Positions 1-8,148 of a stretch of DNA of 64,000 bases are shown here, in pieces. Location of the stretch: assembly GCF_026810445.1 (NCBI RefSeq), contig NZ_CP113949.1:3410001-3474000 (forward strand). Reading direction: 5' to 3'. The translations under genes were made by a program, and so were the position numbers. The notes beneath the pieces were generated by a model. The model saw only the letters and a list, made by a program, of their open reading frames with translations, did no database searches and had not been told where the DNA came from. Source of the stretch: Pseudomonas sp. BSw22131. Lineage in GTDB: Bacteria > Pseudomonadota > Gammaproteobacteria > Pseudomonadales > Pseudomonadaceae. Numbering within the stretch: position 1 is the stretch's first letter; every line of letters begins with the position of its first letter.

Positions 1-1704
1 CACCGCGTCGATCTCCTCGTCGGCTGGCCAGATGTCCTTGAGACGGACTTCCTTGCCATCCACCACGCCCAGCACATCCTTCTCGATATCGAAGCGGATG
101 GTGCCGGCAATCGCGTAGGCCACCACCAGCGGCGGCGAGGCGAGAAAGGCCTGCTTCGCGTAGGGATGGATGCGCCCGTCGAAGTTGCGATTGCCGGACA
201 GTACCGCCGTGGCGTACAGATCGCGGTCGATGATTTCCTGTTGAATGATCGGATCCAGCGCCCCGGACATGCCGTTGCACGTGGTGCAGGCAAACCCCAC
301 GACGCCGAAACCCAGTTGCTCCAGCTCGGTGGTAAGACCCGCTTCGTCGAGGTACAGCGCCACGGTTTTGGAGCCTGGCGCCAGCGAAGACTTGACCCAC
401 GGTTTGCGCGTCAGCCCCAACCGGTTGGCATTGCGCGCCAGCAGCCCAGCGGCGATCACGTTGCGCGGGTTACTGGTGTTGGTGCAACTGGTGATCGCCG
501 CGATGATCACCGCGCCATCGGGCATTTGACCGGGGACATCTTCCCAGACGCCAGAGATACCCTTCGCCGCCAGATCGCTGGTCGCCACACGCGCGTGCGG
601 GTTGGAGGGACCGGCCATGTTGCGCACCACGCTAGACAGATCAAAACCGAGCACACGCTCGTATTCGGCGGTGGCCAGGGTGTCTGCCCAGAGCCCGGCG
701 ACTTTTGCGTAGGTCTCCACCAGCCTGACTTGCTCGTCCTCGCGCCCGGTCAGCTTGAGGTAATCGATGGTCTGCTGATCGATGGAAAACATCGCGGCCG
801 TTGCGCCGTATTCGGGCGCCATGTTGGAAATCGTCGCGCGATCGCCCAATGTCAGCGCGGTGGCGCCTTCGCCATAGAACTCAAGCCAGGCCCCCACCAC
901 TTTCTGCCTGCGCAGGAATTCCGTCAGCGCCAGCACCACATCCGTGGCAGTGATGCCCGGCTGCGGACGACCTGAAAGATTGACCCCGATAATATCCGGC
1001 AGGCGCATCCATGACGCTCGTCCGAGCATCACGTTCTCGGCTTCGAGCCCGCCGACGCCAATGGCAATCACGCCCAATGCATCGACGTGAGGCGTGTGGC
1101 TGTCAGTACCGACCAGAGTGTCCGGAAACGCCACACCGTTGAGGGACTGGATCACCGGGGACATTCGCTCCAGATTGATCTGGTGCATGATGCCGTTGCC
1201 CGGCGGAATCACTTCGACGTTCTTGAACGCCTGCCTGGTCCAGTTGATGAAGTGGAAACGGTCTTCGTTGCGGCGGTCTTCGATGGCGCGGTTTTTCGAG
1301 AAGGCCTCGGGGTCGTAACCCCCGGATTCAACAGCGAGCGAGTGATCGACGATCAACTGCACCGGCACCACCGGATTGACTTGCGCGGGGTCGCCGCCCA
1401 TGTCGGCAATGGCGTCACGCAGGCCAGCCAGATCCACTAGCGCGGTTTGCCCAAGAATGTCGTGGCACACCACTCGCGCCGGAAACCACGGAAAATCGAG
1501 GTCGCGTTTGCGCTCGATCAATTGCGTCAGCGATGCGATAAGCGTGGTCGGGTGGCAGCGACGTACCAGGTTTTCGGCCAGCACCCGTGAGGTGTACGGC
1601 AGCGTGGCGTAGGCGCCCGGCTTGATTGCATCGACGGCCGCGCGGGCGTCGTAGTAATCCAGATCGGTGCCTGGCAGACGTTTGCGGTTTTCAGTGTTCA
1701 TCAT
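1..1704 (-). CDS. acnD: 2-methylcitrate dehydratase AcnD (Fe/S-dependent), N-terminal part
   Basis: Aconitase-family enzyme that dehydrates 2-methylcitrate in the methylcitrate cycle for propionate breakdown; in this family PrpF then isomerises the product. Only the first 568 codons are present because the gene runs off the left edge (full proteins are about 860 residues). The start is an ATGATG pair at 1704-1699 giving MMNTENRKRLPGT. Two Fe-S ligand motifs are readable: SCTNTSNP near 480-460 and ACTTCNGM near 290-270, both typical of the aconitase [4Fe-4S] site. It lies downstream of prpC in the same direction, with a REP element in the 190-base gap, so it is probably the third enzyme gene of the prp operon. 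prpF would be expected just beyond the window. The family assignment is firm. AcnD rather than plain aconitase rests on the prp context and the N-terminus. Confidence 0.93.
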   Translation of the reverse strand, partial: MMNTENRKRLPGTDLDYYDARAAVDAIKPGAYATLPYTSRVLAENLVRRCHPTTLIASLTQLIERKRDLDFPWFPARVVCHDILGQTALVDLAGLRDAIADMGGDPAQVNPVVPVQLIVDHSLAVESGGYDPEAFSKNRAIEDRRNEDRFHFINWTRQAFKNVEVIPPGNGIMHQINLERMSPVIQSLNGVAFPDTLVGTDSHTPHVDALGVIAIGVGGLEAENVMLGRASWMRLPDIIGVNLSGRPQPGITATDVVLALTEFLRRQKVVGAWLEFYGEGATALTLGDRATISNMAPEYGATAAMFSIDQQTIDYLKLTGREDEQVRLVETYAKVAGLWADTLATAEYERVLGFDLSSVVRNMAGPSNPHARVATSDLAAKGISGVWEDVPGQMPDGAVIIAAITSCTNTSNPRNVIAAGLLARNANRLGLTRKPWVKSSLAPGSKTVALYLDEAGLTTELEQLGFGVVGFACTTCNGMSGALDPIIQQEIIDRDLYATAVLSGNRNFDGRIHPYAKQAFLASPPLVVAYAIAGTIRFDIEKDVLGVVDGKEVRLKDIWPADEEIDAV

Positions 1705-1769
1705 CAGCACTCGGTCACGGTTATTTCAGTGGGTGGGCCTGATCCAGGGTTCATATCGCCGCGCTCATC

Positions 1770-1849
1770 TGTAGGAGCGAACGTGTTCGCGAGGGCGTCA
1801 GGCCTGACAAACCGCGGGAAGCCTTCTCGCCAACAAGTTGGCTCCTACA
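1770..1849. repeat. REP-type palindromic element (prpC-acnD gap)
   Basis: The arms TGTAGGAGC (1770-1778) and GCTCCTACA (1841-1849) face each other, and inner arms carry TTCGCGAG/CTCGCCAA. This is the common Pseudomonas REP/BIME form. It sits between co-directional prpC and acnD, where it could act as an RNA stem that stabilises or attenuates part of the operon message. Confidence 0.85.
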
Positions 1850-1894
1850 GCGCATAGGGTTTCATTCAGATCCCGGTGCAGCCTCCCCACCCTG

Positions 1895-3022
1895 TCAGCG
1901 TTGTTCGATTGGCACGAACTTGCGCTGTTCGACGCCGATGTACTCGGCGCTTGGACGGATGATGCGGTTATTGGCACGCTGCTCGAACACATGCGCTGCC
2001 CAGCCGGTCAGGCGCGAGCAGACGAAGATTGGCGTGAACAGCTTGGTCGGGATGCCCATGAAGTGGTAGGCCGAGGCGTGATAGAAATCGGCGTTGGGGA
2101 ACAGCTTCTTTTGCTCCCACATGGTGTTGTCGATGGCTTCGGACACCGGGAACAGCACGGTATCGCCCACCTCTTCCGCCAATTGCCTGGCCCAGCCTTT
2201 GATCACTTCGTTACGCGGGTCGCAGTCTTTATAGATGGCGTGACCGAAACCCATGATCTTGTCTTTGCGCTCCAGCATTCCAAGGGTGCCTTTGACGGCC
2301 TCTTCGGCCGACGAAAACTTCTCGATCATGGCCATCGCCGCTTCGTTGGCCCCGCCATGCAGCGGGCCGCGCAACGTACCGATGGCAGCGGTAACGCAGG
2401 AATACAGGTCCGACAGCGTGGAGGCACACACACGCGCAGTGAACGTAGAGGCGTTGAATTCGTGTTCGGCGTACAAAATCAGCGACACGCTCATGACCTT
2501 GCGGTGCAGCTCGCTGGGGGTTTCGTCCAGCAGCAGCTTGAGGAAATGGCCGCCGATGGTGGGTTCGTCAGTTACGCAATCAATGCGCTTGCCGTCGTGG
2601 CTGAAGCGATACCAGTAGCACATGATCGCCGGGAACGCCGCCAGGAGACGGTCGGTGGCATCGTGCTGCTGGTCGAAGTTTTCTTCAGGCTCCAGATTGC
2701 CCAGCATCGAGGCGCCGGTGCGCATCACGTCCATCGGGTGGGTGCAGGCGGGAATGCGCTCAAGCACTTCCTTGAGCGCTTGCGGCAAATCTCGCAGGCC
2801 CTGGAGTTTCTTCTGGTAGGCGTCGAGCTCGGTTTGCGTCGGCAGATCGCCGTACAGCAACAGGTAAGCGACTTCTTCAAACTGTGCGTCTGCCGCCAGT
2901 TCGCGTACGTCATAACCGCGATAGGTCAGACCGGCACCGGCCTGTCCAACCGTCGACAATGCGGTTTGCCCGGCGACCTGGCCCCGTAGGCCCGCGCCGC
3001 TCAATACTTTTGCTTGTGCCAT
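1895..3022 (-). CDS. prpC: 2-methylcitrate synthase PrpC
   Basis: Condenses propionyl-CoA with oxaloacetate to 2-methylcitrate, the entry step of the methylcitrate cycle. The 375-residue protein is a short type II citrate synthase, with the catalytic histidines in HEFNAS (about 187), LHGGANEAAM (222) and GFGHAIYKDCDPR (261). I chose the ATG at 3022 because GGAGA sits just upstream; the longer frame from 3034 would begin with TTG inside that ribosome site. The gene lies 102 bases after prpB in the same direction, within the GntR-prpB-prpC-acnD cluster. A housekeeping citrate synthase would be about 430 residues and not next to prpB. Confidence 0.96.
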   Translation of the reverse strand: MAQAKVLSGAGLRGQVAGQTALSTVGQAGAGLTYRGYDVRELAADAQFEEVAYLLLYGDLPTQTELDAYQKKLQGLRDLPQALKEVLERIPACTHPMDVMRTGASMLGNLEPEENFDQQHDATDRLLAAFPAIMCYWYRFSHDGKRIDCVTDEPTIGGHFLKLLLDETPSELHRKVMSVSLILYAEHEFNASTFTARVCASTLSDLYSCVTAAIGTLRGPLHGGANEAAMAMIEKFSSAEEAVKGTLGMLERKDKIMGFGHAIYKDCDPRNEVIKGWARQLAEEVGDTVLFPVSEAIDNTMWEQKKLFPNADFYHASAYHFMGIPTKLFTPIFVCSRLTGWAAHVFEQRANNRIIRPSAEYIGVEQRKFVPIEQR

Positions 3023-3124
3023 TGCTGTCTCCAATCTTGAATTTGTTAGGGATTTGGCAATTCGGTGTCAATAAGCCCCGCCCAGGGCGGAAACGCAGCT
3101 CCCTCCTACGTCAATCAAGCCTGA

Positions 3125-4018
3125 TCAGTTCTTCTTCTGTGCAAACAAGGCGTCGAGCTTTTGCTCGAATGCGTGGTAATCGATGCGCTCATACAGCTCC
3201 ATGCGGGTTTGCATGGTGTCGATCACGTTCTGTTGCGTACCGTCGCGGCGGATCGCGTTATAGACGTTTTCCGCCGCTTTGTTCATCGCCCGGAAAGCCG
3301 AGAGCGGGTAAAGCACCAGCGCCACTTCGGCCGCTTTCAACTCGTCGGTGGTAAACAGCGGCGTCGAACCAAACTCGGTGATGTTCGCCAGAATCGGCGC
3401 TTTCACGCGGCTGGCGAACAGCTTGTACATCTCCAGTTCGGTGATGGCCTCGGGGAATACCATGTCGGCCCCCGCCTCGATGCAGGCAGCTGCGCGGTCG
3501 AGTGCCGACTCCAGACCTTCGACCGCCAGCGCATCGGTGCGCGCCATGATCACAAAGCTGTCGTCCGTGCGCGCATCCACCGCCGCCTTGATGCGGTCAA
3601 CCATTTCCTGCTGCGAGACGATTTCCTTGCCGGGACGATGACCGCAACGCTTGGCGCCCACCTGATCCTCGATGTGCATCGCGGCGGCGCCGAACTTGAT
3701 CATCGACCTGACCGTGCGCGCGACGTTGAACGCCGATGCACCGAAACCAGTGTCGACATCCACCAGCAATGGCAAGTCGCAGACGTCAGTGATCCGGCGC
3801 ACATCGGTCAGCACATCGTCCAGGCCGGTGATGCCCAGGTCCGGCACGCCAAGAGAGCCCGCCGCCACGCCTCCGCCCGACAGGTAAATAGCCTTGAAGC
3901 CTGCGCGCTGGGCCAGCAGCGCGTGGTTGGCGTTGATGGTGCCGACCACTTGCAGCGGATGTTCACTGGCGACGGCATCGCGGAAACGTTGGCCGGGAGT
4001 GCTTTTGTTCTGATTCAT
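3125..4018 (-). CDS. prpB: 2-methylisocitrate lyase PrpB
   Basis: Splits 2-methylisocitrate into succinate and pyruvate, the last step of the methylcitrate cycle. The 297-residue length is normal for the family. The isocitrate-lyase superfamily signature KRCGHR is at residues 123-128 with the active-site Cys125, and the metal-binding stretch DVDTGFG is at 87-93. The start codon lies 2 bases after the stop of the upstream GntR gene, so the two are almost certainly cotranscribed and translationally linked. prpC follows 102 bases downstream. Confidence 0.97.
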   Translation of the reverse strand: MNQNKSTPGQRFRDAVASEHPLQVVGTINANHALLAQRAGFKAIYLSGGGVAAGSLGVPDLGITGLDDVLTDVRRITDVCDLPLLVDVDTGFGASAFNVARTVRSMIKFGAAAMHIEDQVGAKRCGHRPGKEIVSQQEMVDRIKAAVDARTDDSFVIMARTDALAVEGLESALDRAAACIEAGADMVFPEAITELEMYKLFASRVKAPILANITEFGSTPLFTTDELKAAEVALVLYPLSAFRAMNKAAENVYNAIRRDGTQQNVIDTMQTRMELYERIDYHAFEQKLDALFAQKKN

Positions 4019-4020
4019 TT

Positions 4021-4728
4021 TTATATTTCACCTCGGGCGGGCGCAGCCTTGAAATGCTGCTCAATGTTGCGTTTTGACGCGCCGATATGGCGACGCATCA
4101 ACAGCTCGGCCAGTTCGCCGTCACGGTCGGCAATGGCGTCGAGAATGCGGTGGTGTTCGGCAAACGCCTGACGCGGCCGGTTGGGCGTGGTGGAAAACTG
4201 GATCCGGTACATGCGCACCAGTTGATACAGCTCGCCGCAGAGCATCTGGGTCAGCGTGCTGTTGCCGGCGCCCTGAATGATGCGGTAGTGGAAGTCGAAA
4301 TCGCCTTCCTGCTGGTAATAACCAACACCTGCCTGGAAGGCTGTGTCGCGTTCATGGGTCTGGAGGACGAGGCGCAGCTCATCGATCTCCGCCAGCGTCA
4401 TGCGCTCGGCGGCCAGTCGGCACGCCATGCCTTCCAGGGATTCACGGATCTCGTACAGCTCGATCAACTCAGCCTGACTGAGCGAAACCACCCGCGCGCC
4501 GACATGGGGGATGCGCACCAGCAACCGCTGGCCTTCAAGACGGTGAATCGCTTCGCGCAACGGGCCACGGCTGATGCCGTAGGTGCGCGCCAGCTCCGGC
4601 TCGGAAATCTTGCTGCCAGGCTTGATCTCGCCCTTGACGATGGCGGCCTGAATACGCCGAAAAACGTGTTCGGACAACGTTTCCGACTCGTCGTGCACGG
4701 CGGGTAATGTTTCGATGGCATCCAACAT
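4021..4728 (-). CDS. GntR/FadR-type regulator of the prp operon
   Basis: A 235-residue transcription factor with an N-terminal winged helix-turn-helix ([20 protein letters not shown]) and a C-terminal FCD ligand domain ([18 protein letters not shown] onward, metal-type His residues in FDFHYRI and EHHRI). It heads the prp genes, so by position it probably senses a methylcitrate-cycle intermediate and controls the operon, including itself. I chose the ATG at 4728 with AAAGGTG 6-8 bases upstream; a GTG at 4737 is possible but overlaps that ribosome site. The ligand cannot be read from the sequence. Confidence 0.9.
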   Translation of the reverse strand: MLDAIETLPAVHDESETLSEHVFRRIQAAIVKGEIKPGSKISEPELARTYGISRGPLREAIHRLEGQRLLVRIPHVGARVVSLSQAELIELYEIRESLEGMACRLAAERMTLAEIDELRLVLQTHERDTAFQAGVGYYQQEGDFDFHYRIIQGAGNSTLTQMLCGELYQLVRMYRIQFSTTPNRPRQAFAEHHRILDAIADRDGELAELLMRRHIGASKRNIEQHFKAAPARGEI

Positions 4729-4757
4729 TGTTGACACCTTTATAATTTATAGCGCTA

Positions 4758-4786
4758 AAGCTAGACAATTCGATCCAATTAGTCAA
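4758..4786 (-). promoter_or_regulatory. candidate sigma-70 promoter of the prp operon
   Basis: On the minus strand a TTGACT -35 hexamer (4786-4781) is followed after 17 bases by TAGCTT (4763-4758), the -10 being weak. The segment is AT-rich compared with its surroundings. GACAATT (minus strand 4805-4799) and AATTGTC (4770-4764) form an inverted pair around the -35, which could be an operator for the adjacent GntR protein. Pattern only. Confidence 0.35.
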
Positions 4787-4822
4787 AGCCCACCCAGTAA
4801 TTGTCGACAGTATGCGCCCCCG

Positions 4823-4908
4823 TGTAGGAGCTCGCTTGCCCGCGAAAGCTCCTTGAATCAATACGGGTGTGTCGTGAGATAAACCCTTTGCGGGCAAGCG
4901 CGCTCCTA
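4823..4908. repeat. REP-type palindromic element
   Basis: Arms TGTAGGAGCTCGCTTGCCCGC (4823 on) and GCGGGCAAGCGCGCTCCTA (to 4908) face each other around a short centre. It fills much of the 304-base gap between the divergent GntR gene and the protease gene at 5033. The rest of that gap holds the putative prp promoter and the leader of the plus-strand operon. Confidence 0.85.
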
Positions 4909-5032
4909 AAGTGCCGTCCAGCTTCGCGGGGGATTTTCCGGAGCGTCAAAACCTTCATGCTAGAATGCGCCGCGCCGCTGCCCCGACTCCATGACGGCTG
5001 CTAGACCCCTCTTTGTGACCTTGCCAGGACTT

Positions 5033-5566
5033 ATGAGCCTCACACACCTCCTGATCTTTCTGTGCCTACTGTTACCCGGCATCAGCCTCGCTGCCGAGAA
5101 AACCGTGTACGGCCTCAACGAATACGCAGAGCTTGCGGACATCGACCTGCAGGTGGCGGCAAAACTGGACACGGGCGCAAAAACCGCTTCCCTCAGCGCA
5201 CGCGACATCAAACGCTTCAAGCGCAATGGCGAATCCTGGGTACGTTTCTATCTCGCCATAGACGACGCACACGAGCACCCCATTGAGCGTCCGCTGGCAC
5301 GCGTCAGCAAAATCAAGCGACGCTCGGGTGACATCGACCCCGACGACGAGAAAAAATACACTGCACGCCCGGTGATCAGCCTCAACGTGTGCATGGGTAA
5401 ATCTTTAAGAACGGTGGAAGTGAACTTGACCGACCGAAGTGCATTCCAATACCCGCTTTTGATTGGCTCTGAAGCACTGAAACACTTCGACGCGCTGGTC
5501 GATCCCAGCCTTAAATACGCAGCGGGCAAACCAGCCTGCGCGACTGATGCTTTAACCGCAGAGTAA
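5033..5566 (+). CDS. retropepsin-like periplasmic protease (RimK-associated 'ATP-dependent zinc protease' family)
   Basis: A 177-residue protein with a signal peptide (residues 1-21, MSLTHLLIFLCLLLPG, cut after SLAA) and an aspartic-protease-like core carrying LDTGAK (DTGA at 46-49), the hallmark of single-domain retropepsins. Databases call this family 'ATP-dependent zinc protease' or 'retropepsin-like endopeptidase'; I see no zinc motif. I chose the ATG at 5033 because AGGA lies 8 bases upstream and the signal peptide starts there; an in-frame ATG at 4991 would bury it. It is 4 bases ahead of the transglutaminase-like gene and begins a three-gene operon. The export signal puts it in the periplasm, and the substrate is unknown. 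Confidence 0.8.
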   Translation: MSLTHLLIFLCLLLPGISLAAEKTVYGLNEYAELADIDLQVAAKLDTGAKTASLSARDIKRFKRNGESWVRFYLAIDDAHEHPIERPLARVSKIKRRSGDIDPDDEKKYTARPVISLNVCMGKSLRTVEVNLTDRSAFQYPLLIGSEALKHFDALVDPSLKYAAGKPACATDALTAE

Positions 5567-5570
5567 CCAC

Positions 5571-7121
5571 ATGCGCGCGCTTACCCTCCACCTGAAAATC
5601 CTGATCACGATCCTGGTCGGGCTAGGGATTGCGATCACGGCGTATCAGATATTGGTGCTCGGCATTCCGGTAACTGAAGACGAAACGGACGACTTGTGGA
5701 ACATCGACGCCAAAGTCGAGTTCGTCGCCAGCCCCAAAGACCCGGTCAAAATCCAGATGTTCGTGCCACCACTGGCTCGTGACTACGTCAGCCTCAACGA
5801 GAGCTTCATCTCCAACAATTACGGCGTGAGCGTCAACCGGGCCGACGGCAACCGCAAAGTCACCTGGTCTGCACGCCGCGCCAACGGTAAGCAGACGCTC
5901 TACTACAGACTGGTCCTGACCAAACGCTACAGCGGCGAAAAAGCCAAGGTCAAAGGCCCGATCTTCCGTGACAGCATTGCCGTGGAAGGCCCGGAGAAAA
6001 TCGCCGCCGATGCGCTGCTCGCGCCGATTCGCCAACACTCGGCGGATGTCGAGACCTTCGTCACCGAAGCCATCAAGCGCGTCAATAACCTGAGCGATGA
6101 CAACGTCAAACTGCTGCTGGCGGGCGATCCGTCAGTGGCCAACAAGGCACGCATCACCGAGATACTGCTGTCCATCGCCCATGTCCCGGTCGAGAAAGTC
6201 CACACCATCCGCCTTGTCGCTGACCAGCCACAAACTCCCGAGCTGTGGTTGCGCAGCTTCAACGGCAAAGACTGGCTCTACTTCAACCCGGACAGCGGAG
6301 AAGCTGGCCTGCCGAAGGACCGCTTGCTGTGGTGGATCGGTGATGAAAACCTGATCACCGTCGAAGGCGGCAAGAAGGCCACGGTCAATTTCAGCCTCAA
6401 CAACAGCGAAATGAACGCCATTCGCCTGGCCAAGCTCACCGACGAGAACACCGACGCGGACTTCCTCGAATACTCGCTGTACGGCCTGCCGCTGCAAACC
6501 CAGCAAACCTTCATGATCATGGTGATGATCCCGATTGGCGTGCTGGTCATCCTGATCCTGCGCAACCTGATCGGCCTGCAAACCCTGGGGACATTCACAC
6601 CGGTGCTGATTGCACTGGCGTTCCGAGAGACGCAGCTGGGCTTCGGCATCGTGCTGTTTACCATCATCACGGCATTGGGGCTGTCGCTGCGTTCGTACCT
6701 CGAACACCTCAAGCTGCAAATGCTGCCGCGGCTGTCCGTGGTGCTGACGTTTGTGGTGGTGCTGATCGCGGCCATCAGCCTGTTCAGCCACAAGCTGGGG
6801 CTGGAGCGCGGGTTATCGGTGGCATTGTTCCCGATGGTGATCCTGACCATGACCATCGAACGCCTGTCGATCACCTGGGAAGAACGCGGCGGCGGCCACG
6901 CCATGAAAGTCGCCATCGGCACGCTGTTCGCGGCCTCGCTGGCGCATATCATCATGAGCGTGCCGGAACTGATCTACTTCGTGTTCACCTTCCCGGCCGT
7001 GCTGCTGATTCTGGTTGGATTCATGCTGGCGATGGGTCGCTACCGGGGCTATCGCCTCACCGAACTCATCCGCTTCAAGGCCTTCATCAAAGAGGATGAA
7101 GCGCGGGAAGACGCCAAATGA
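5571..7121 (+). CDS. inactive transglutaminase-like protein with C-terminal 7-helix membrane domain
   Basis: A 516-residue protein. One N-terminal membrane helix (about 8-30) leads to a periplasmic domain of about 290 residues that includes a transglutaminase/papain-like fold segment (VHTIRLVADQ, LRSFNGKDWLYFNPDSG), followed by about seven hydrophobic helices from residue 316 to 505 and a charged tail (EDEAREDAK). I see no obvious catalytic Cys in the expected place, in line with the family name 'inactive transglutaminase'. The genes on both sides overlap or nearly touch it: the protease gene ends 4 bases before, and the next start overlaps its stop as ATGA. It may link the periplasmic protease to the cytoplasmic ligase across the inner membrane; that is inference. 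Confidence 0.85.
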   Translation: MRALTLHLKILITILVGLGIAITAYQILVLGIPVTEDETDDLWNIDAKVEFVASPKDPVKIQMFVPPLARDYVSLNESFISNNYGVSVNRADGNRKVTWSARRANGKQTLYYRLVLTKRYSGEKAKVKGPIFRDSIAVEGPEKIAADALLAPIRQHSADVETFVTEAIKRVNNLSDDNVKLLLAGDPSVANKARITEILLSIAHVPVEKVHTIRLVADQPQTPELWLRSFNGKDWLYFNPDSGEAGLPKDRLLWWIGDENLITVEGGKKATVNFSLNNSEMNAIRLAKLTDENTDADFLEYSLYGLPLQTQQTFMIMVMIPIGVLVILILRNLIGLQTLGTFTPVLIALAFRETQLGFGIVLFTIITALGLSLRSYLEHLKLQMLPRLSVVLTFVVVLIAAISLFSHKLGLERGLSVALFPMVILTMTIERLSITWEERGGGHAMKVAIGTLFAASLAHIIMSVPELIYFVFTFPAVLLILVGFMLAMGRYRGYRLTELIRFKAFIKEDEAREDAK

Positions 7122-8089
7122 TCGGCTGGTGGAAAACCTGGAAGGCGCTGGAAGCCAAGGGGATCATGGGCATCAATCGGCGTAACGCCGATTACGTGCT
7201 CAAGTACAACAAGCGCAGCCTGTACCCCATTGTCGATGACAAGATCATCACCAAGCAGCGAGCCATTGCAGCGGGCATTCACGTGCCGGAGATGTACGGC
7301 GTCATTTCCACCGAAAAAGAAATCAGCAAACTCGACGACATCATCGGCGGGCGCGATGACTTCGTGGTCAAGCCGGCCCAAGGCGCGGGCGGCGATGGCA
7401 TTCTGGTGATTGCCGACCGTTTCGAGGAGCGCTTCAGGACCATTTCGGGACGCATCATCAGCCGCGATGAAATCGAGCATCAGATCTCCAGCATCCTTAC
7501 CGGCCTGTATTCCCTTGGCGGGCACCGCGACCGGGCGCTGATCGAATACCGCGTCACCCCTGACCCGATATTCAAGAGCATCAGTTATGAAGGCGTGCCG
7601 GACATCCGGGTGATCGTGCTGATGGGCTACCCGGTGATGGCCATGTTGCGCTTGCCGACGCGTCAGTCCGGCGGCAAGGCCAACCTGCACCAAGGCGCTA
7701 TCGGCGTGGGCGTGGACCTGGCCACCGGCATGACGCTGCGCGGCACCTGGCTCAACAGCATCATCAGCAAACATCCTGACACCACCAATCCCGTGGATGG
7801 CGTGCAGTTGCCGAACTGGGACGGTTTCATGAAGCTGTCGGCCGAGTGCTACGAGTTGTGCGGGCTGGGGTACATTGGCGTCGACATGGTGCTGGACCAG
7901 GACCGCGGCCCGCTGATCCTCGAACTCAACGCGCGTCCTGGCCTGAACATTCAGATCGCCAATGATTGTGGCCTGACTCACCGCACCCGCGCAGTCGAAG
8001 ATCGACTGGAACAGCTGGCTGCCGAGGGCCGCGTGGAAAGCCCGGCCGAACGGGTAGCATTCGCACAGGCGCTGTTCGGGCACGTGTAG
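7118..8089 (+). CDS. alpha-L-glutamate ligase-like ATP-grasp protein (RimK family)
   Basis: A 323-residue cytoplasmic ATP-grasp enzyme. The ATP-binding loop KPAQGAGGDG is at residues 85-94, and the metal/ATP motif ELNARPG lies near 268. Related RimK proteins add glutamate or similar amino acids to a protein or small-molecule carboxyl end. The start overlaps the stop of the membrane protein by 4 bases (ATGA), implying translational coupling. With the protease and the transglutaminase-like protein it forms a conserved trio in which one member could build and another cut an amino-acid linkage. True RimK for ribosomal protein S6 is shorter (about 300 residues) and lacks these partners, so I do not call this rimK. 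Confidence 0.85.
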   Translation: MIGWWKTWKALEAKGIMGINRRNADYVLKYNKRSLYPIVDDKIITKQRAIAAGIHVPEMYGVISTEKEISKLDDIIGGRDDFVVKPAQGAGGDGILVIADRFEERFRTISGRIISRDEIEHQISSILTGLYSLGGHRDRALIEYRVTPDPIFKSISYEGVPDIRVIVLMGYPVMAMLRLPTRQSGGKANLHQGAIGVGVDLATGMTLRGTWLNSIISKHPDTTNPVDGVQLPNWDGFMKLSAECYELCGLGYIGVDMVLDQDRGPLILELNARPGLNIQIANDCGLTHRTRAVEDRLEQLAAEGRVESPAERVAFAQALFGHV

Positions 8090-8148
8090 CCTGCGCAAAC
8101 CCATACGACTACAATCGCCCTTCCGCGCTCCATGACTGATTCCTTCGA

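Noticed and set aside
1838..2989. 383-codon open frame on the plus strand
   Set aside because: It is antisense to prpC, which carries clear citrate synthase motifs.
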